Below, piece after piece: positions 34,883 through 43,606 of a DNA stretch of 64,000 nt. Every line of letters starts with the position of its first letter. Position 1 is the stretch's first letter. Made by a program: the position numbers and the translations under genes. Where the stretch lies: NCBI RefSeq assembly GCF_001953635.1, contig NZ_MEJH01000007.1:124001-188000 (forward strand). Direction: 5' to 3'. The notes under the pieces were generated by a model, which was given only the letters and a program-made list of their open reading frames with translations, searched no databases and had not been told where the DNA came from. Origin of the DNA: Alteromonas abrolhosensis (GTDB lineage: Bacteria > Pseudomonadota > Gammaproteobacteria > Enterobacterales > Alteromonadaceae).

Positions 34883-35289
34883 TATTATTAAAATTCCTTT
34901 GCAATCTACTTTGCAAGCGCACGGGCAGTATAAATGCTGCATGCCTTTTCGATAGGTTAGCATTTATTGCCGACGCGTTGCTATGCTCTTATAGATCATA
35001 CTTGCCCTATGTAGATAGGGTTAACCATACTAAAGCACGAATTACGCGATTAGCTTTAAACCTTGCACGAATCTTGCCTTATCCTTTAATGACAAACTGA
35101 CGCAGTGTTTAGCAAAAAGAAATTTGGAAGGTATCGCTTCTTTTCTCCAAGCAAATTTGCGCAAAATCATGGCCTTTTATAACTCGGCCTTTTTTTATAA
35201 GCAATAAATTGACCAAATGGTCTACTTTTATTGAAAAAATACAGCTATATTAATGAATACAAGAATGAATATAACAAGAAGGTGTGAGT
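34883..35289. other. Divergent intergenic region between the RutR-like gene and xdhA
   Basis: About 407 bases without a gene. CCCTAT-GTAG-ATAGGG at 35005-35020 is a hairpin-forming repeat. GGCC repeats at about 35171-35190 followed by a run of Ts could be a weak attenuator ahead of xdhA. The RutR-type box is at 35209-35224. No clear -10/-35 pair was identified. Confidence 0.4.
35209..35224. promoter_or_regulatory. RutR-type operator upstream of the xdh operon
   Basis: TTGACCAAATGGTCTA matches TTGACCAnnTGGTCAA at 13 of the 14 specified positions. It lies 66 bases before the xdhA start at 35290 and would also be in range to autoregulate the divergent rutR-like/puuE unit. Confidence 0.8.
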
Positions 35290-36735
35290 ATGATTCGCTT
35301 TCTAATAAATAACGATGTCGTTGAATTAAATGAAGCGCGGGCCGACCTCACCCTTCTACAATTTATTCGCGAGCATCGCAAAAAAACAGGCACTAAAGAA
35401 GGCTGTGCAGCAGGAGACTGTGGCGCATGTACCGTTGTACTTGTGGAGCCAGCATCTTCAAATAGCTCTGCAGAACTTAATTACCGAACAGTGAATAGCT
35501 GTATAACGTTGATGAGTGCTGTTCATGGGAAGCAGCTTTTATTTGTTGAGCATTTGAACGATGGTAAACACTTACACCCCGTACAGCAGGCGTTAGTTGA
35601 TCACCACGGTTCTCAGTGTGGCTTTTGCACGCCTGGGTTTATTATGTCGATGTTTGCTTTGTATCACAGCAATACAAAGCCAAATCGCGACGATGTGCTA
35701 CACGCCTTATCAGGCAACTTGTGTCGCTGTACAGGCTACCGCCCCATTATCGACGCTACATTGGCGGTATGCGAGCAAACACCTGATGATCAGTTCACTG
35801 CACGCCAAGATGCCACCCTTTCTACTTTGCTATCATTATCAGGTGAGAAGCCTACAGGTACGGGCAATATCCATACACCAACGTCTCGCGAAGAACTGAA
35901 GACCCTGATTCAAGCGCATCCTAACGCACAGCTAGTTGCTGGCAGCACGGATTTAAGCCTACAGTTCACGCAACAGCTAAAAGATGTAAACACGCTTATT
36001 AGTGTGACGCATATAGATGCACTAAAACACTGCACCAAAAGCGAGCATTCTCTTATTCTTGGTGCAGCTGTCCCGTTAAATGATGCGGCACCTTTACTAC
36101 TTAATGCATTTCCGCAAGTGGCTGAGCTTGTTACCCGATTTGCCTCGTTGCCTATTCGCAATCAGGCTACCATTGGCGGTAACGTGGCCAACGCTTCGCC
36201 TATTGGTGATATGCCGCCGTTATTACTCGCATTAAATGCCATACTACATTTAGATAACGGCGATAATGTTCGTACGATCCCAATCAGCACATTCTTCACG
36301 GGCTATCGCGAAACCACGCTGGCGAAAGATGAATGGATAAGTGCAATAGAAATACCATTGAACCAACATAATCAAGCATTAGCTGCATATAAAATATCGA
36401 AGCGCTTTGAAGATGATATTTCAGCCGTCTGCGCTGTATTTAATGTCACACTCGACAACGGCAAAGTCGAAGCAGTTAGCAGTGGCTTTGGTGGTGTGGC
36501 AGCAGTACCTTCAACCTGTGAAGCGTTAGAAAAGGTTTTGAAAGGTAAGCAGTTTGCTAGCAAAGAATGTTTGGCGTTAGGTAAACAAGTTTTATTCGAT
36601 GCATTTTCACCCATTGATGACGTGCGCGCTACAGCACAATACCGTAAGACCGTTTTAGCTAACTTGTGGCACCGCTTCTGGTTAGAAAACCAAACCGTAA
36701 ACCATATTGAAACACGAGTGGTGCAGCATGCGTAA
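35290..36735 (+). CDS. xdhA: Xanthine dehydrogenase small subunit (2Fe-2S and FAD)
   Basis: A 481-residue subunit of the enzyme oxidising hypoxanthine and xanthine to urate. Two [2Fe-2S] clusters are visible: EGCAAGDCGACT (plant-ferredoxin type) and CGFCTPG with CRCTGY. The FAD-binding domain follows from about residue 190, with RNQATIGGNVANASPIGD. The ATG at 35290 has AAGGTG seven bases upstream; a GTG two codons earlier is possible. Its end overlaps xdhB by eight bases. First gene of the operon xdhA-xdhB-xdhC-uraD-uraH-guaD-puuD, under a RutR-type operator. Confidence 0.95.
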   Translation: MIRFLINNDVVELNEARADLTLLQFIREHRKKTGTKEGCAAGDCGACTVVLVEPASSNSSAELNYRTVNSCITLMSAVHGKQLLFVEHLNDGKHLHPVQQALVDHHGSQCGFCTPGFIMSMFALYHSNTKPNRDDVLHALSGNLCRCTGYRPIIDATLAVCEQTPDDQFTARQDATLSTLLSLSGEKPTGTGNIHTPTSREELKTLIQAHPNAQLVAGSTDLSLQFTQQLKDVNTLISVTHIDALKHCTKSEHSLILGAAVPLNDAAPLLLNAFPQVAELVTRFASLPIRNQATIGGNVANASPIGDMPPLLLALNAILHLDNGDNVRTIPISTFFTGYRETTLAKDEWISAIEIPLNQHNQALAAYKISKRFEDDISAVCAVFNVTLDNGKVEAVSSGFGGVAAVPSTCEALEKVLKGKQFASKECLALGKQVLFDAFSPIDDVRATAQYRKTVLANLWHRFWLENQTVNHIETRVVQHA

Positions 36736-39094
36736 ATTAATTGATGCCCCTAATCCGTTACAACAAAACGACAACCAGAGTGTCGTTCACGTTTCTAAAA
36801 AGCATGAGAGTGCAACACGCCAAGTACAGGGCAGTGCCAACTATGTTGACGATGTAATTGAACCTCAGGGTACTCTTTACGCTGCAGTCGGTGTAAGCCA
36901 ATGCGCAAAAGGCACGATTAACTCGATAAATCTTGACGCTGTTCGTCAAAGTGAAGGTGTTGTAGATGTCATAACGATTGACGACGTACCTGGCCATAAA
37001 GATATTGGCCCCGTGTTCGAAGGCGATCCGTTACTCGCCAATGGCGAAATGAAATTTTTTGGTCAGCCAGTCTTTGCAGTGCTTGCCACTTCGGTAAACC
37101 TTGCCCGACAAGCTGCGCTAAAAGGGAAAGTAGAGGTGAGTGAAGCCAAACCTGTACTTAGTGCAGAAGCTGCCCACCAGCAGCAAACGTTTGTGCGTCC
37201 CCTACACCGGTTTGGCCAACATACTGACCGCGTTGAAAGTACATTTGAAAAAGCGACCTATCAAGCACATGGCACACTTAGTATTGGTGGCCAGGAGCAT
37301 ATGTACTTAGAAGGACAAGTGAGCCTTGCGATCCCCGATGAAGAAGATCGCATGAAAATCTATACGTCTAGTCAGCACCCCAGTGAAGTACAAAAACTCG
37401 TTGCCGAAGTGCTCGATGTAAAATTGCACCGTGTGATGGTAGACATGCGACGTATGGGTGGCGGCTTTGGCGGAAAAGAAACGCAAGCCGCGCAATGGGC
37501 CTGTATAGCGGCTTTACTGGCATCGCGAAATCAATGTGCGGTTAAGCTTCGCTTACCGCGCTTCACCGATATGCATGTTACTGGAAAACGTCACCCGTTC
37601 GAAAACGAGTTTGATGTAGCCTTTGACGAGACAGGAAAAATTGAAGCTACCCGTATGACAATCAATGGTATTTGTGGGCACTCGCCTGATTTATCTGACG
37701 CCATTGTAGATAGAGCCATGTTCCATGCAGACAACGGCTATTTCTTGGGTGATAGCGACATTGTTGGCCACAGATTACAAACTAATATGGTATCGCACAC
37801 CGCTTATCGAGGCTTTGGCGGACCGCAAGGCATGATTATGGCTGAAGCCATGATTGATAAAATTGCCCGTGCTATTGGTAGCGACCCCCTGTCGGTAAGA
37901 AAGCGTAATTTATACGGCCCGACTACAGGTAGTTTTACCCCCTACGGAATGAAGGTAGAGCACAACCTTTTACCCGATATGATTGCCGAGCTAGAAGAAT
38001 CTGCTCAGTATTGGCAGCGCCGTGAAGCTATTGCAGCCTTTAACCGAGAAAGCCCGGTAATTAAGAAAGGTTTAGCACTAACGCCTGTTAAGTTTGGCAT
38101 TTCATTTACCGCGAAACATTTGAACCAAGCTGGCGCTTTGGTGCACATTTATACTGATGGCAGTATTCAAGTGAACCATGGTGGTACTGAAATGGGTCAA
38201 GGACTGCACACAAAAATAGGCCAAATTGCAGCCAATGAATTTGGCCTTGATTTGGATATGATTGAAGTCACTGCCACGCGCACTGACAAAGTACCAAACA
38301 CTTCACCTACAGCGGCCTCAAGCGGCACTGATTTAAACGGGAAAGCCGTACAAAATGCGTGTATTACATTAAAAACCCGTTTGGCTGAGTGCTTTGCCAA
38401 AAGCTTAAGTCTGGAGGACCGCGCTAGTGAAGTGCAGTTTATCAATCAACATGTGGTATTAGGTGAACACAGCATTGCTTTCACCGAGCTTGTTCAGCAG
38501 GCATATTTTGCCCGTGTATCGCTGTCGTCTAGCGGCTTTTACAAAACACCTAAATTGCAGTACAACCGAGAAACAGGCGAAGGCCGCCCGTTTTTCTACT
38601 TTGCCTACGGCGTTTCAATGAGTGAAGTCTCTGTTGATACGCTTACCGGTGAATACACCGTAGATAAAGTCAACGTGCTCCACGATGTGGGCAACAGCCT
38701 TAATCCCGCCATTGATATTGGCCAAATAGAGGGCGCATTTATTCAAGGCATGGGCTGGCTTACCACAGAAGACTTAAAGTGGAACGAAGCAGGCAGGCTA
38801 ATTAGTGAAAATATGGCGACCTATAAAATTCCGGCAATTGGCGATACGCCAAAAGAGTTTAATGTGAAGCTGTTCGGTAGAAAAAATGCTGAAGATAGCA
38901 TTTACCACTCAAAAGCCGTTGGTGAGCCACCATTTATGCTGGCCATTTCAGTGTGGTGCGCACTAAAAGACGCGATATCAAGCCTGTCTGGCTACACGAT
39001 TGATCCGCAACTAGATACACCAGCCACACCAGAACGTGTTCTGAACGCTGTAACTGCTATTCAGCAGTTGGATAACCAAGGCGGTGTTGTATGA
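36728..39094 (+). CDS. xdhB: Xanthine dehydrogenase large subunit (molybdopterin)
   Basis: A 788-residue molybdenum hydroxylase subunit. It has MRRMGGGFGGKETQAA (cofactor binding), TAYRGFGGPQGM, and the active-site Glu in AVGEPPFML near the C-terminus. Together with XdhA it forms the bacterial xanthine dehydrogenase that uses NAD. The ATG at 36728 overlaps the xdhA stop; its own stop overlaps the xdhC start by four bases (ATGA). Confidence 0.95.
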   Translation: MRKLIDAPNPLQQNDNQSVVHVSKKHESATRQVQGSANYVDDVIEPQGTLYAAVGVSQCAKGTINSINLDAVRQSEGVVDVITIDDVPGHKDIGPVFEGDPLLANGEMKFFGQPVFAVLATSVNLARQAALKGKVEVSEAKPVLSAEAAHQQQTFVRPLHRFGQHTDRVESTFEKATYQAHGTLSIGGQEHMYLEGQVSLAIPDEEDRMKIYTSSQHPSEVQKLVAEVLDVKLHRVMVDMRRMGGGFGGKETQAAQWACIAALLASRNQCAVKLRLPRFTDMHVTGKRHPFENEFDVAFDETGKIEATRMTINGICGHSPDLSDAIVDRAMFHADNGYFLGDSDIVGHRLQTNMVSHTAYRGFGGPQGMIMAEAMIDKIARAIGSDPLSVRKRNLYGPTTGSFTPYGMKVEHNLLPDMIAELEESAQYWQRREAIAAFNRESPVIKKGLALTPVKFGISFTAKHLNQAGALVHIYTDGSIQVNHGGTEMGQGLHTKIGQIAANEFGLDLDMIEVTATRTDKVPNTSPTAASSGTDLNGKAVQNACITLKTRLAECFAKSLSLEDRASEVQFINQHVVLGEHSIAFTELVQQAYFARVSLSSSGFYKTPKLQYNRETGEGRPFFYFAYGVSMSEVSVDTLTGEYTVDKVNVLHDVGNSLNPAIDIGQIEGAFIQGMGWLTTEDLKWNEAGRLISENMATYKIPAIGDTPKEFNVKLFGRKNAEDSIYHSKAVGEPPFMLAISVWCALKDAISSLSGYTIDPQLDTPATPERVLNAVTAIQQLDNQGGVV

Positions 39095-40053
39095 CACTCA
39101 CGGCAGCAAATTCATCTCGCGCGCCCCAATCTTTTCGCGCAACGCACTGGCATGAGGGAATAGCCGAATGCCAAGAGCGTAACGAAGGCTATGTGCTGGT
39201 TACAGTAGTAGGAGCCGCTGGCTCTACACCTCGAGAGCCGGGCAGCAAAATGGTGGTTACCGCATCGCATAGTATAGATACCATTGGTGGCGGGCATCTC
39301 GAGTTTGATGCTATTGCCCGTGCACGTGAGTACCTTGCGAAGGGTGAAGCATGTACTGAACTTCACAGCTACCCGTTAAGCAGTTCTTTAGGGCAGTGTT
39401 GCGGCGGCGCAGTGAAGGTACTGTTTGACGTGTGCAATGTTCACCAGCAGCACATCGCCATTTTTGGTGCAGGCCATGTTGCAAAAGCATTGGTGCCTAT
39501 TTTGGCCCAATTGCCTGTGCGCATTTCGTGGATAGACAGTCGCGAGGACCTGTTTCCATCGTCTTTGCCAGCTAATGTGCACAAAGTAGTAGAAGAAATG
39601 CCAGAAAGCGAAGTGAGGCATCTTAATGAAAACAGTTGGCTGATTATACTTACTCACGATCATCAACTGGACTATCGTATTACTGAGCAGGCGTTAAAGC
39701 TGCCTTCCCTGCCCTTTGTTGGGTTAATTGGTTCAGATACAAAAGCGAAGCGTTTTATTACGAAGCTTACTCAGCGCGGATTTAACGACGATGCGCTGGC
39801 TAGACTAGTTACCCCTATTGGCAATCGAGATATACCTGGCAAGCGCCCTATTGAAGTTGCTGTCTCTATATCTGCTCAAATTATAGAGCGTCTTCATATG
39901 AAAGAACCAGCGGCAAGCGCTGTTGAAAAATCAAGCGTTTCGGTAGCGTGTGCCGAGAGTAAGCGCCACAGACCGCAGACGCATCATGTCAATGAGAAAC
40001 AACAAGTTTCGGCGCTTCAAAATAAAAAGGACACCACCAGTGACATTAAATGA
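39091..40053 (+). CDS. xdhC: XdhC molybdenum cofactor maturation factor
   Basis: A 320-residue protein that protects, sulfurates and inserts molybdenum cofactor into xanthine dehydrogenase. The N-terminal XdhC/CoxI segment has TVVGAAGSTPREPGSKM, then IDTIGGGHLEF and SLGQCCGGAV; the C-terminal Rossmann domain has IAIFGAGHVAKALVP and GLIGSDTKAKRF. About 50 residues at the C-terminus are hydrophilic, low-complexity sequence beyond the usual family end, and the stop overlaps the uraD start region by 14 bases. Confidence 0.92.
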   Translation: MTLTAANSSRAPQSFRATHWHEGIAECQERNEGYVLVTVVGAAGSTPREPGSKMVVTASHSIDTIGGGHLEFDAIARAREYLAKGEACTELHSYPLSSSLGQCCGGAVKVLFDVCNVHQQHIAIFGAGHVAKALVPILAQLPVRISWIDSREDLFPSSLPANVHKVVEEMPESEVRHLNENSWLIILTHDHQLDYRITEQALKLPSLPFVGLIGSDTKAKRFITKLTQRGFNDDALARLVTPIGNRDIPGKRPIEVAVSISAQIIERLHMKEPAASAVEKSSVSVACAESKRHRPQTHHVNEKQQVSALQNKKDTTSDIK

Positions 40054-40543
40054 TGTAAATGCGCTTAGCACAGAAGAGGCTTCGTCGTGGTTTGAACAAT
40101 GCTGCGCGTCGAAAACCTGGATTTACCAGATGGTGAAAGCACGCCCCTACAGCGATATCGATGCACTTACTAATCAAGCCACAAGCGCCTGGGCCAAGTG
40201 CAGTGATGACGACTACCTGGAAGCTTTTACGGCACACCCCATGATTGGCGACGTTGATTCGTTGCGCAAAAAATTTGCTAATACCAAAACCATTGCTGCG
40301 GGCGAGCAGTCGGGCACAGCTGGCGCATCTGAGGCCGTTTTACACCAGTTAAAAGAAGCCAATCACGCCTATTTGGACAAGCACGGGTTTATCTTCATTA
40401 TTTGTGCTACCGGTCTTTCTGCGCAGACTATGTTAGAAGCATTACAGGCTAGGCTGCCAAATACCACACAGCAAGAAATTACCAATGCTGCTGCAGAGCA
40501 AATAAAGATAACCCTTTTGCGTATTAACAAAGCGCTGGATTAA
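40040..40543 (+). CDS. uraD: OHCU decarboxylase
   Basis: Converts 2-oxo-4-hydroxy-4-carboxy-5-ureidoimidazoline to S-allantoin. The 167-residue protein has the family signature FTAHPMIGDVDSLRKKF, EQSGTAGA, and GFIFIICATGLSAQTMLEAL. The GTG at 40040 is chosen because the family begins close to TLNDVNALS; the longer frame (from 39950) duplicates codons inside xdhC and is unlikely. AAAAAGG lies about ten bases upstream. It follows UraH chemistry in the urate pathway and precedes the uraH gene. Confidence 0.92.
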   Translation: MTLNDVNALSTEEASSWFEQCCASKTWIYQMVKARPYSDIDALTNQATSAWAKCSDDDYLEAFTAHPMIGDVDSLRKKFANTKTIAAGEQSGTAGASEAVLHQLKEANHAYLDKHGFIFIICATGLSAQTMLEALQARLPNTTQQEITNAAAEQIKITLLRINKALD

Positions 40544-40601
40544 CACCCGCACTTTCAAAAATACGATTAATACGCATTGAATAGTTTTTAAGGAAAACAG
40601 T

Positions 40602-40928
40602 ATGACTACGCTTTCAAGCCACGTACTAGACACTACATTAGGTAAGCCAGCACAAGGCATTGCCCTTACACTTACACTACCTGACGGCAGCACCCTTTCT
40701 GGTGAAACAGATAATGACGGGCGTTTTAAAAACTGGGGTGTTTCAGACGGCTTTGCAGCAGGCGTTTATACCCTGCGCTTTCACTGCAAGCACTACCTAG
40801 TAGAAACGCATGGCAGCAGTTTCTACCCACACATTGATATTAGTTTCGAACTTGAGGAGAATGGCGGTCATTATCACGTACCACTTCTTATTTCTCCTTT
40901 CGGTTTCAGCAGCTACAGGGGCAGCTAA
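40602..40928 (+). CDS. uraH: 5-hydroxyisourate hydrolase
   Basis: A transthyretin-like protein of 108 residues that hydrolyses 5-hydroxyisourate, the product of PuuD, to OHCU. It has the N-terminal LSSHVLDTTLGKPA, the RFHCKHYLVET region, the segment ENGGHYHVPLLISPFGFSSY and the diagnostic C-terminal YRGS. No signal peptide. A clear AAGGAAAA precedes the ATG. The next gene, guaD, begins five bases after its stop. Confidence 0.96.
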   Translation: MTTLSSHVLDTTLGKPAQGIALTLTLPDGSTLSGETDNDGRFKNWGVSDGFAAGVYTLRFHCKHYLVETHGSSFYPHIDISFELEENGGHYHVPLLISPFGFSSYRGS

Positions 40929-40933
40929 CACAC

Positions 40934-42226
40934 ATGCAGCTTTTTCGTGCAAGCATTGCGCACTTTCCCAACCAAACCACACAATTCGATAATGACATCG
41001 CTATTTTCAAAGATGGTGGTTTGTTGGTAGATAATAAAGAGATAAAAGACATTGGCGCATTTGATGAGATAGCAAAGCGCTACCCTGCCGCCACTGTGAC
41101 AGATTTTTCAGGTAAGTGGATTTTGCCAGGCTTAATAGACAGTCACCTGCATTATCCGCAAACACAGAGCATAGCCCATTATGGCGAGCAGCTGTTGAGC
41201 TGGCTTGAGAACTATACGTTTCCCACAGAAATGCAGTTTGCTGACAGTGAGCACGCCGAAACCATTGCTAATGTATTCTTACGCCAATTGCTAAAGAACG
41301 GCACCACCACAGGTTTTGTTTTCACTACGGTTCATAAAGGTAGTAGCCATGCATTATTTAGTGCAGCAACCGAAATTGATATGGCGATTGTGGCCGGTAA
41401 AGTATGTATGGACAGGAACTGCCCTAGCGCGCTTGCTGACTGCGCTGACACAGCACAAGCTGACAGTGCACAGTTAATCGAAACCTGGCATAACAAAGGC
41501 CGCAACCGCTATGCGCTAACGCCACGCTTCGCCCCTACCAGCACGGAAGCACAGCTTGCGGCATTAGGTGAGCTTGCCAAGCAGTACCCTGACGTTTTCA
41601 TTCAAACACACTTGTCTGAGAACTTAGATGAGATTGCGTGGGTGAAAAGTTTATTCCCTAAAGCGGACGGCTATTTGGATGTATATGACACCTATAACCT
41701 TGTGCGCGAACGTGCGGTATTTGGCCATGGTATCCACCTTACGCCAAACGAATGGGCGCGCTTAGGCGAGAGCGGCGCTACAGTTGCCTTCTGCCCAACA
41801 TCGAACCTATTTTTAGGTAGTGGCCTTTTTGATATGACCGCAGCACGCGCTAATAAGGTGCATGTAGCTATGGCCACCGATGTAGGCGCAGGCACTACGT
41901 TTAACATGTTTAAAACCTACGGCGATGCATACAAGGTTAGTCAGTTACGCAACGAGCCCATCAGCCCGTTAGAAGGGTTTTACTTAATGACCCAAGGCGC
42001 AGCAATTGCACATGCTCTTGACCATGAAATAGGCAACTTGAATCCAGGTACTACCGCCGACTTTATCGTTGTTGAGCCAAGGTTTGATGAATTAACACGA
42101 TTGAGGATAAAAGAAGACGCAGAATTCGACGATGTGTTTTTTGCCTTGAGTATTTTAGGTGATGACCGCGCTATCGACCAAACCTGGATAAGCGGTACCT
42201 GCCGCTATAAAAAAGAACATAATTAA
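40934..42226 (+). CDS. guaD: Guanine deaminase
   Basis: Zinc amidohydrolase that deaminates guanine to xanthine. The 430-residue protein has LPGLIDSHLHYPQTQS (HxH metal ligands), TGFVFTTVHKGS, FIQTHLSENLDEI, VFGHGIHL and AMATDVGAGTTFNMF. Length and motifs match bacterial GuaD. It lies in the xdh-urate operon, feeding xanthine to XdhAB. A GC-rich hairpin (AGGGCC-TTTT-GGCCCT, 42241-42256) lies between it and puuD, without a T-tract. Confidence 0.93.
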   Translation: MQLFRASIAHFPNQTTQFDNDIAIFKDGGLLVDNKEIKDIGAFDEIAKRYPAATVTDFSGKWILPGLIDSHLHYPQTQSIAHYGEQLLSWLENYTFPTEMQFADSEHAETIANVFLRQLLKNGTTTGFVFTTVHKGSSHALFSAATEIDMAIVAGKVCMDRNCPSALADCADTAQADSAQLIETWHNKGRNRYALTPRFAPTSTEAQLAALGELAKQYPDVFIQTHLSENLDEIAWVKSLFPKADGYLDVYDTYNLVRERAVFGHGIHLTPNEWARLGESGATVAFCPTSNLFLGSGLFDMTAARANKVHVAMATDVGAGTTFNMFKTYGDAYKVSQLRNEPISPLEGFYLMTQGAAIAHALDHEIGNLNPGTTADFIVVEPRFDELTRLRIKEDAEFDDVFFALSILGDDRAIDQTWISGTCRYKKEHN

Positions 42227-42273
42227 TAACAGGCTGCTGTAGGGCCTTTTGGCCCTAATAAAGGAGAACAACA

Positions 42274-43563
42274 ATGCCGTGGCTAGATTGGATAAGTTTA
42301 TTCGTACGTTGGTTCCACGTTATAGCGGGTGTAGCGTGGATTGGCGCGTCATTCTACTTTATTTGGTTGGATAACAATCTACGAACGCCACCTAAATGGA
42401 AGCAAGACAAAGGCATAAAAGGCGACTTATGGGCTATTCATGGCGGCGGGTTTTATGAGGTTGCCAAATACGCTTATGGCCCAGAGAAAATGCCAGAAAC
42501 ACTGCACTGGTTTAAGTGGGAAGCCTATACCACGTGGTTATCGGGCTTCGCTTTACTGATCATCGTTTATTACTTTGGCGCAAGCGCTTATCTAATCGAC
42601 CCGTCGGTAAACGCCATGTCACCCGCCACAGCAATATCTTTAGGGTTAGGATTAATCTTTGGCGGACTCGCCTTATACGAATCTGCCTGCCGTAGCCCAT
42701 TGGCAAAATACCCGCTGGCCTTTGGTATCGGATTAGTTGCGCTTGTTTGTATTGTCAGCTACTTGTCTACCCAGTGGTTTAGCGGTCGCGGAGCCTATAT
42801 TCATGTTGGCGCGCTTATTGGAACCATCATGGCAGGCAATGTCTTTTTTAACATTATGCCAAACCAGCGCAAAATGGTGGCCGCTGTAGCCGATAAAAAA
42901 GATATCGACCCTAACTGGGGAGCGAGCGCAAAATTACGCTCGGTACACAATAACTATTTCACGCTGCCGCTGCTGTTTATCATGATTTCAAATCACTACC
43001 CAATGACATATCAGCATCCACAAAATTGGCTGGTACTCATTGCGATAATGGCCGCTGCCGCTTGGATACGTCATTTCTTTAACTTGCGTCATGTGGGTAC
43101 CACTAAGCCTGGTATTTTAGTGTCTGGCGCAGTCGCCATGCTAGCAATCGCCCTTTGGGTGTCGTGGCCGCAAGCAGCATCACCCCAAACATTCAGTCAA
43201 AATGAAACACTAAGTACATCAAATAAAGACCAAGATAGCGCGAGCCACGCCAATGGTGAAATCCGCAAAGAAGCCCCTGATAGGGCTGTCGGCGCAGCGA
43301 GTTCTGAAATAAGTAATGAGCGCGTAACACACTTAATTACAACTCATTGTGTAGGCTGTCACTCGCGCACACCAACGGACGATATATTTAAAGTCGCCCC
43401 TTTGGGCGTGGTGTTAGATACATGGGAAGATATTGAAAGGTTCGCGCCACAAGTGGTTCGAAGAACCACTGTGACCAAAGACATGCCATTTTTAAATAAA
43501 ACTAAAATGACAGACGAAGAGCGGCAAGAAATAGCTCGCTGGTTTGCTCAAAAACAGCAATAA
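42274..43563 (+). CDS. puuD: PuuD urate hydroxylase with C-terminal cytochrome c domain
   Basis: Oxidises urate to 5-hydroxyisourate at the inner membrane and passes electrons to the respiratory chain, without making hydrogen peroxide. The 429-residue protein has an N-terminal membrane domain with about eight helices (WFHVIAGVAWIGASFYFIW; conserved His and Trp) and a cytochrome c domain with the haem site C359-V-G-C362-H363 and a downstream Met in DMPFLNK. A Ser/Ala/Glu-rich linker at about 300-345 joins them. Good AAAGGAG ribosome binding site. It ends the operon from xdhA. Confidence 0.95.
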   Translation: MPWLDWISLFVRWFHVIAGVAWIGASFYFIWLDNNLRTPPKWKQDKGIKGDLWAIHGGGFYEVAKYAYGPEKMPETLHWFKWEAYTTWLSGFALLIIVYYFGASAYLIDPSVNAMSPATAISLGLGLIFGGLALYESACRSPLAKYPLAFGIGLVALVCIVSYLSTQWFSGRGAYIHVGALIGTIMAGNVFFNIMPNQRKMVAAVADKKDIDPNWGASAKLRSVHNNYFTLPLLFIMISNHYPMTYQHPQNWLVLIAIMAAAAWIRHFFNLRHVGTTKPGILVSGAVAMLAIALWVSWPQAASPQTFSQNETLSTSNKDQDSASHANGEIRKEAPDRAVGAASSEISNERVTHLITTHCVGCHSRTPTDDIFKVAPLGVVLDTWEDIERFAPQVVRRTTVTKDMPFLNKTKMTDEERQEIARWFAQKQQ

Positions 43564-43572
43564 ATTCGAGCA

Positions 43573-43606
43573 AGCGATGTAGATAGCACTAACTCTCTAC
43601 ATCGCT
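43573..43606. terminator. Hairpin between convergent puuD and diguanylate cyclase genes
   Basis: AGCGATGTAGA (43573-43583) and TCTACATCGCT (43596-43606) form an 11-bp stem, overlapping the last codons of the diguanylate cyclase. Only TTTG follows on the plus strand, so it is a weaker terminator. Confidence 0.55.

Noticed and set aside
42241..42256. AGGGCC-TTTT-GGCCCT between guaD and puuD as a terminator
   Set aside because: No T-tract follows and the AAAGGAG of puuD comes right after, so it is more likely an intercistronic hairpin; mentioned under guaD.
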